This document shows, piece after piece, positions 15,676 through 17,981 of a DNA stretch of 17,981 nucleotides. Numbering within the stretch: position 1 is the stretch's first letter; each line of letters opens with the position of its first letter. Under the pieces are notes generated by a model that saw only the letters and a list, made by a program, of their open reading frames with translations, did no database searches and was not told the origin of the DNA. A program made the translations under genes and the position numbers. The stretch comes from CALODL01 sp942492115 (lineage in GTDB: Bacteria > Planctomycetota > Phycisphaerae > UBA1845 > CAIVHJ01), in the NCBI GenBank assembly GCA_942492115.1, contig CALODL010000030.1, forward strand, positions 1 to 17,981, read 5' to 3'.

Positions 15676-16263
15676 ATGAGACAGGACTGTTGGCCCCGAC
15701 ACCGGCGCTGTGCCTTTTCGTTGGTCGAGCTGGCCATCGTACTGGTCATCGTCGGCATCGTCTCGGCCGTGGCCGTACCCAAGTTCACACTCGCGCGCAC
15801 ACGGGCCCAGACGGCCCAGGTCAAGAGCACCGTGCGCATCATGCAGGGGGGGCTGGACATGTTCATCGCCGAACACCCCAGCTACACGCCCCCCGCCGGC
15901 ATGGGAGCGAACAATCACGCACGGCTGGCTGCGGTGCTCAACCCGGGCGCCAACAACATCCTGCTCAATGACTCGAATGCTGCAGGCGATCCGGCGTCCT
16001 CGGGCTTTGGCCCGTACCTGCGGAGCATCCCGTCCAACACGCTGATTCACGACAGCCTGGCCACGAACTTCATCGGCGCCGCGGATGCCGGCAGCGCCGC
16101 CCAGGGCGGGGGCACCTCTATTGGCTGGTTCTGTACATGGAGCGCGGCCAATCCGCTGATTGGATTCTTCTCGGAGATGGGTGCCACCAAGGGTATTACG
16201 CGAATCAATGATGGACTGGGCAAAGTCACGGATACCGGTGGAGGACAACTGCAACTGCAGTGA
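15676..16263 (+). CDS. Type IV pilin-like / pseudopilin protein with N-terminal methylation motif
   Basis: This is 195 aa from the ATG at 15676. A short basic leader (MRQDCWPRHRRCA) precedes FSLVELAIVLVIVGIVSAVAVPKF, a class III prepilin signal: cleavage after Ala13, Phe at +1 and the conserved Glu at +5, then the hydrophobic helix. Ala instead of Gly before the cleavage site is less usual but known. The rest is a globular domain with no Cys pair I can define beyond one Cys in WFCTWSAANP. The frame is open upstream with ATGs at 15595 and 15658; none has a good ribosome site, and I chose the one giving a normal leader length. Proteins of this sort are common in Planctomycetes as stand-alone secretion or pilus-like subunits. 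No secretion genes lie nearby, so its machine is encoded elsewhere. It is convergent with the next gene, 14 bases apart. Confidence 0.82.
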   Translation: MRQDCWPRHRRCAFSLVELAIVLVIVGIVSAVAVPKFTLARTRAQTAQVKSTVRIMQGGLDMFIAEHPSYTPPAGMGANNHARLAAVLNPGANNILLNDSNAAGDPASSGFGPYLRSIPSNTLIHDSLATNFIGAADAGSAAQGGGTSIGWFCTWSAANPLIGFFSEMGATKGITRINDGLGKVTDTGGGQLQLQ

Positions 16264-16277
16264 CCCAGGCGCCTCCA

Positions 16278-17165
16278 TCAACTCGATAGCTTTTCCAGAG
16301 CTTTCATGAGTGCATGCGTACCACAACGGCCGTGGCCGTGGGCCTGGACCTGCTGATACAGGTCGTGGACCAAAGCCAGGCCGGGCAGCTTCAGGCCCAT
16401 GCGCACGGCTTCGTCCAGTGCGATGCCCATATCTTTGATGAAATGTTCGACGAAAAACCCGGGATCGAAGTTGCCGACCAGGATGCGCGGGGCGAGGTTG
16501 TCCAGCGTCCAGCAGGCCGCCGCTCCACCGCTGATCGATTCGAGCATCGTCGCAAGATCCAAGCCAGCCCGTTGGCCATACAACAGGCTCTCGCACACAC
16601 CGACCATCGTACCGGCGATGACGATCTGGTTGCACATCTTGGCATGCTGCCCCGCACCGGGCGGCCCCTGGTGCACAATCTGACGCCCCATCAACTCGAA
16701 CAACGGCATGACCCGCCGAACCGCGGCCTCCGCCCCACCGACCATGATGCTGAGCCGCGCGGTTCGGGCTCCGACGTCACCGCCCGACACCGGGGCGTCG
16801 AGCGCATCGACGCCACGCTCGGATAGCTCTGCAGCGATGCGGCACCACAACGACGGCGAAGTCGTGGTCATGTCGACCGCAACAGCACCCGCCGCAATGG
16901 TCGAGGCGACACCGTCAGCACCGAGATAGACGTCGTGCACGTCCTGTGGAAAACCAACCATGGTAAACACGATATCCGCGCGGGCTGCTACGGCCGCGGG
17001 GCTGTCGCACCACACGGCACCGGCTGCGACTAACGTGTCCGCCTTGTCACGCGTGCGATTGAATACGACGACGTCATGCCCGCCGACCAGAACATGCCGG
17101 CACATCGCCTGCCCCATGACACCCGTGCCAATCCAGCCGATGATGGGATTGCGCTGCTCGCTCAT
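16278..17165 (-). CDS. NAD(P)-dependent beta-hydroxyacid dehydrogenase (3-hydroxyisobutyrate / 2-hydroxy-3-oxopropionate reductase family)
   Basis: This is 295 aa, the usual family length. The Rossmann motif is GWIGTGVMG (10-18), with Asn36-Arg37-Thr38 at the end of strand beta2, which favours NADPH over NADH. The substrate-binding signature DAPVSGGDVGA is at 123-133, and the catalytic Lys is Lys176 in GAGQHAKMCNQI with Asn179. The C-terminal all-helical domain (FFVEHFIKDMGIALDEA) is complete. The family reduces or oxidises small 3-hydroxy acids such as tartronate semialdehyde, glyoxylate, succinic semialdehyde or 3-hydroxyisobutyrate; which one cannot be read from the sequence. It lies 65 bases downstream of the ferritin gene on the same strand, and a small hairpin lies between them, so cotranscription is possible. 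Confidence 0.9.
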   Translation of the reverse strand: MSEQRNPIIGWIGTGVMGQAMCRHVLVGGHDVVVFNRTRDKADTLVAAGAVWCDSPAAVAARADIVFTMVGFPQDVHDVYLGADGVASTIAAGAVAVDMTTTSPSLWCRIAAELSERGVDALDAPVSGGDVGARTARLSIMVGGAEAAVRRVMPLFELMGRQIVHQGPPGAGQHAKMCNQIVIAGTMVGVCESLLYGQRAGLDLATMLESISGGAAACWTLDNLAPRILVGNFDPGFFVEHFIKDMGIALDEAVRMGLKLPGLALVHDLYQQVQAHGHGRCGTHALMKALEKLSS

Positions 17166-17194
17166 AACAGATCAAGGTGCCTGTGTTCTGGAAG

Positions 17195-17210
17195 CAGCCC
17201 CTGCGGGCTG
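17195..17210 (-). other. Small hairpin between ferritin and dehydrogenase genes
   Basis: CAGCCC and GGGCTG pair with a four-base loop. No T tract follows on the minus strand. It could be a stabiliser or processing site between the two genes, or chance. Confidence 0.25.
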
Positions 17211-17230
17211 ATCGAGAATCCGGTTCCTGG

Positions 17231-17722
17231 CTACTCGGAGCTTCTCATGCCGAGATGCCGATCGATCCGCAGTATGGCTGGCCCGTGGTCACCGACACGC
17301 TCGAGCTGAGAAATGATCTGACGGGCGTTGTCCTCTTCTTCGACCTGTTCGGTCACGAACCACTGCAGAAATGCATTCGTTGCATGGTCCCGGTTCTTGA
17401 TGGCCATGTCGACAAGATCATGGATCATCTTGGTGACCTTCTGCTCGTGAGTCAGGGCCGTCTTGAAGACATCGAGCACTGAACCGAACTCCTCTGGGGG
17501 CCCGTCCAGTGTCTTGAGCACGACACGACCGCCCCGCTCCTCGATGTGGTTGTAGAACTTCATGGCGTGCTCGCGCTCTTCCGACGCCTGGTTCAGCATC
17601 CAGCTGGCCGCGCCCGGCATGTCGATCGATCCAAGATAGGCCGCCATACCCATGTACATGTACTCGGCCTGAAGCTCCGCATTCAGATGTGTGTTCAGCC
17701 GTCCCTCGGTCGTTGCATCCAT
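17231..17722 (-). CDS. ftnA: Ferritin (FtnA-like iron storage protein)
   Basis: This is 163 aa. Ferritins form 24-subunit shells that oxidise Fe(II) and store it as ferric mineral in the cytoplasm. The ferroxidase ligands are all visible: Glu16 and Tyr23 in NAELQAEYMYMGMAAY, Glu49 and His52 in SEEREHAMKFY, Glu93, Gln126 and Glu129 in TEQVEEED. There is no methionine arranged as a bacterioferritin haem ligand that I can identify, and the sequence pattern is that of non-haem ferritin. The start is ATG 17722, with AAGAAAGGA ending six to seven bases upstream; an upstream ATG at 17770 would add 16 residues that do not fit the family. The dehydrogenase follows on the same strand. Confidence 0.95.
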   Translation of the reverse strand: MDATTEGRLNTHLNAELQAEYMYMGMAAYLGSIDMPGAASWMLNQASEEREHAMKFYNHIEERGGRVVLKTLDGPPEEFGSVLDVFKTALTHEQKVTKMIHDLVDMAIKNRDHATNAFLQWFVTEQVEEEDNARQIISQLERVGDHGPAILRIDRHLGMRSSE

Positions 17723-17789
17723 GTGTGGTGTCCTTTCTTGAGACAAGATCAGCGAAGCGCATGCACCCATCGAATCCTGATGAATGCAC

Positions 17790-17804
17790 GACTGTCATAC
17801 AGTC
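17790..17804. promoter_or_regulatory. Palindrome upstream of ferritin, candidate operator
   Basis: GACTGT-CAT-ACAGTC has six-base arms. It overlaps a TTGACT (minus strand, 17806-17801) that could be the -35 box of the ferritin promoter, although no good -10 box lies 16-18 bases on. It is not a Fur box by eye. The region 17811-17880 also has short direct repeats GGCAACC and TTCGATCT of unknown meaning. Confidence 0.35.
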
Positions 17805-17906
17805 AAGGGTAGAAGCTTCCGGCAACCCGGGCAACCGTAGAAGCCAACTGAGATTCGATCTCATTTCGATCTGTCGAGACTCGTACACGACGTTCGCAGC
17901 GCCTGT

Positions 17907-17981
17907 TCACAAGCCCAACTCATCGCGCACGGTCGACAGGGCCGTAATGACATGAGTGATGTGCTCGTCGAGCGACATCTC
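17907..17981 (-). CDS. C-terminal 24 codons of an unidentified gene (window edge), perhaps a PLP-dependent transferase
   Basis: On the minus strand the frame EMSLDEHITHVITALSTVRDELGL ends in TGA at 17909-17907. It is open to the window edge, so only the end is seen. A run of the form 'T/L-x-E-x-I-x-x-V-x-x-A-L-x-x-V-R-x-E-L-G-L' is common at the end of fold-type I PLP enzymes (aminotransferases, AONS/serine palmitoyltransferase relatives), but so short a piece cannot prove it. It is followed by the 184-base region carrying the ferritin promoter. Confidence 0.45.
   Translation of the reverse strand, partial: EMSLDEHITHVITALSTVRDELGL

Overview
The window looks like a stretch of a Planctomycetes chromosome, most likely from a Phycisphaerae-like lineage. 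The evidence is indirect: high GC, two very large secreted proteins with the Cys-rich dockerin-like tail typical of that phylum, pre-peptidase C-terminal (PPC)-like and proprotein-convertase P-like modules without a protease, and a lone type IV pilin-like protein with an AFSLVELAIVL start. No rRNA or tRNA gene, CRISPR array, transposase or prophage gene was seen.

Layout. (1) Positions 1-8343, plus strand: two adjacent genes for giant extracellular proteins. The first is cut by the window edge. They differ at the N terminus but share a tail of about 300 residues: a Cys/Asp-rich dockerin-like segment followed by a cohesin-like beta domain. (2) 8344-8981: a 638-base non-coding stretch with a hairpin after the second gene, a perfect 15-bp palindrome, nested inverted repeats that could be a structured RNA, and a good intrinsic terminator with no ORF in front of it. 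(3) 8982-9533: a Nudix hydrolase, convergent with the next block. (4) 14321 down to 9620, minus strand: a translesion-synthesis (SOS mutagenesis type) cassette in the order small S24/UmuD-like protein, DinB-type Y-family polymerase, DnaE2-type error-prone replicative polymerase. The first two genes abut exactly (TAA then ATG). dnaE2 is split by a one-base frameshift in a G5 run. A 75-bp inverted-repeat element forms the end of dinB and sits just before dnaE2. (5) 14322-14486: a divergent promoter region, with a DUF72 (YecE-like) gene on the other side. (6) 15676-16263: a type IV pilin-like protein. (7) 17165 to 16278 and 17722 to 17231, minus strand: a beta-hydroxyacid dehydrogenase and a ferritin, then the last 24 codons of another minus-strand gene at the right edge.

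The most interesting part is the mutagenesis cassette. Its first protein is 110 aa, has no DNA-binding domain, and starts at about the point where processed UmuD' starts. Both catalytic positions of the S24 protease are replaced (Ser to Thr32, Lys to Arg69), while the 37-residue spacing between them is exactly kept. This suggests a UmuD'-like polymerase partner that is made already mature and needs no RecA-stimulated self-cleavage. Its promoter (TTGAAG, 17 bases, TATATT) carries a direct repeat GTTA-N7-GTTA in the spacer, the same geometry as the alphaproteobacterial LexA box GTTC-N7-GTTC. Control may therefore rest wholly on transcription. These are inferences from reading the sequence; no search was run.
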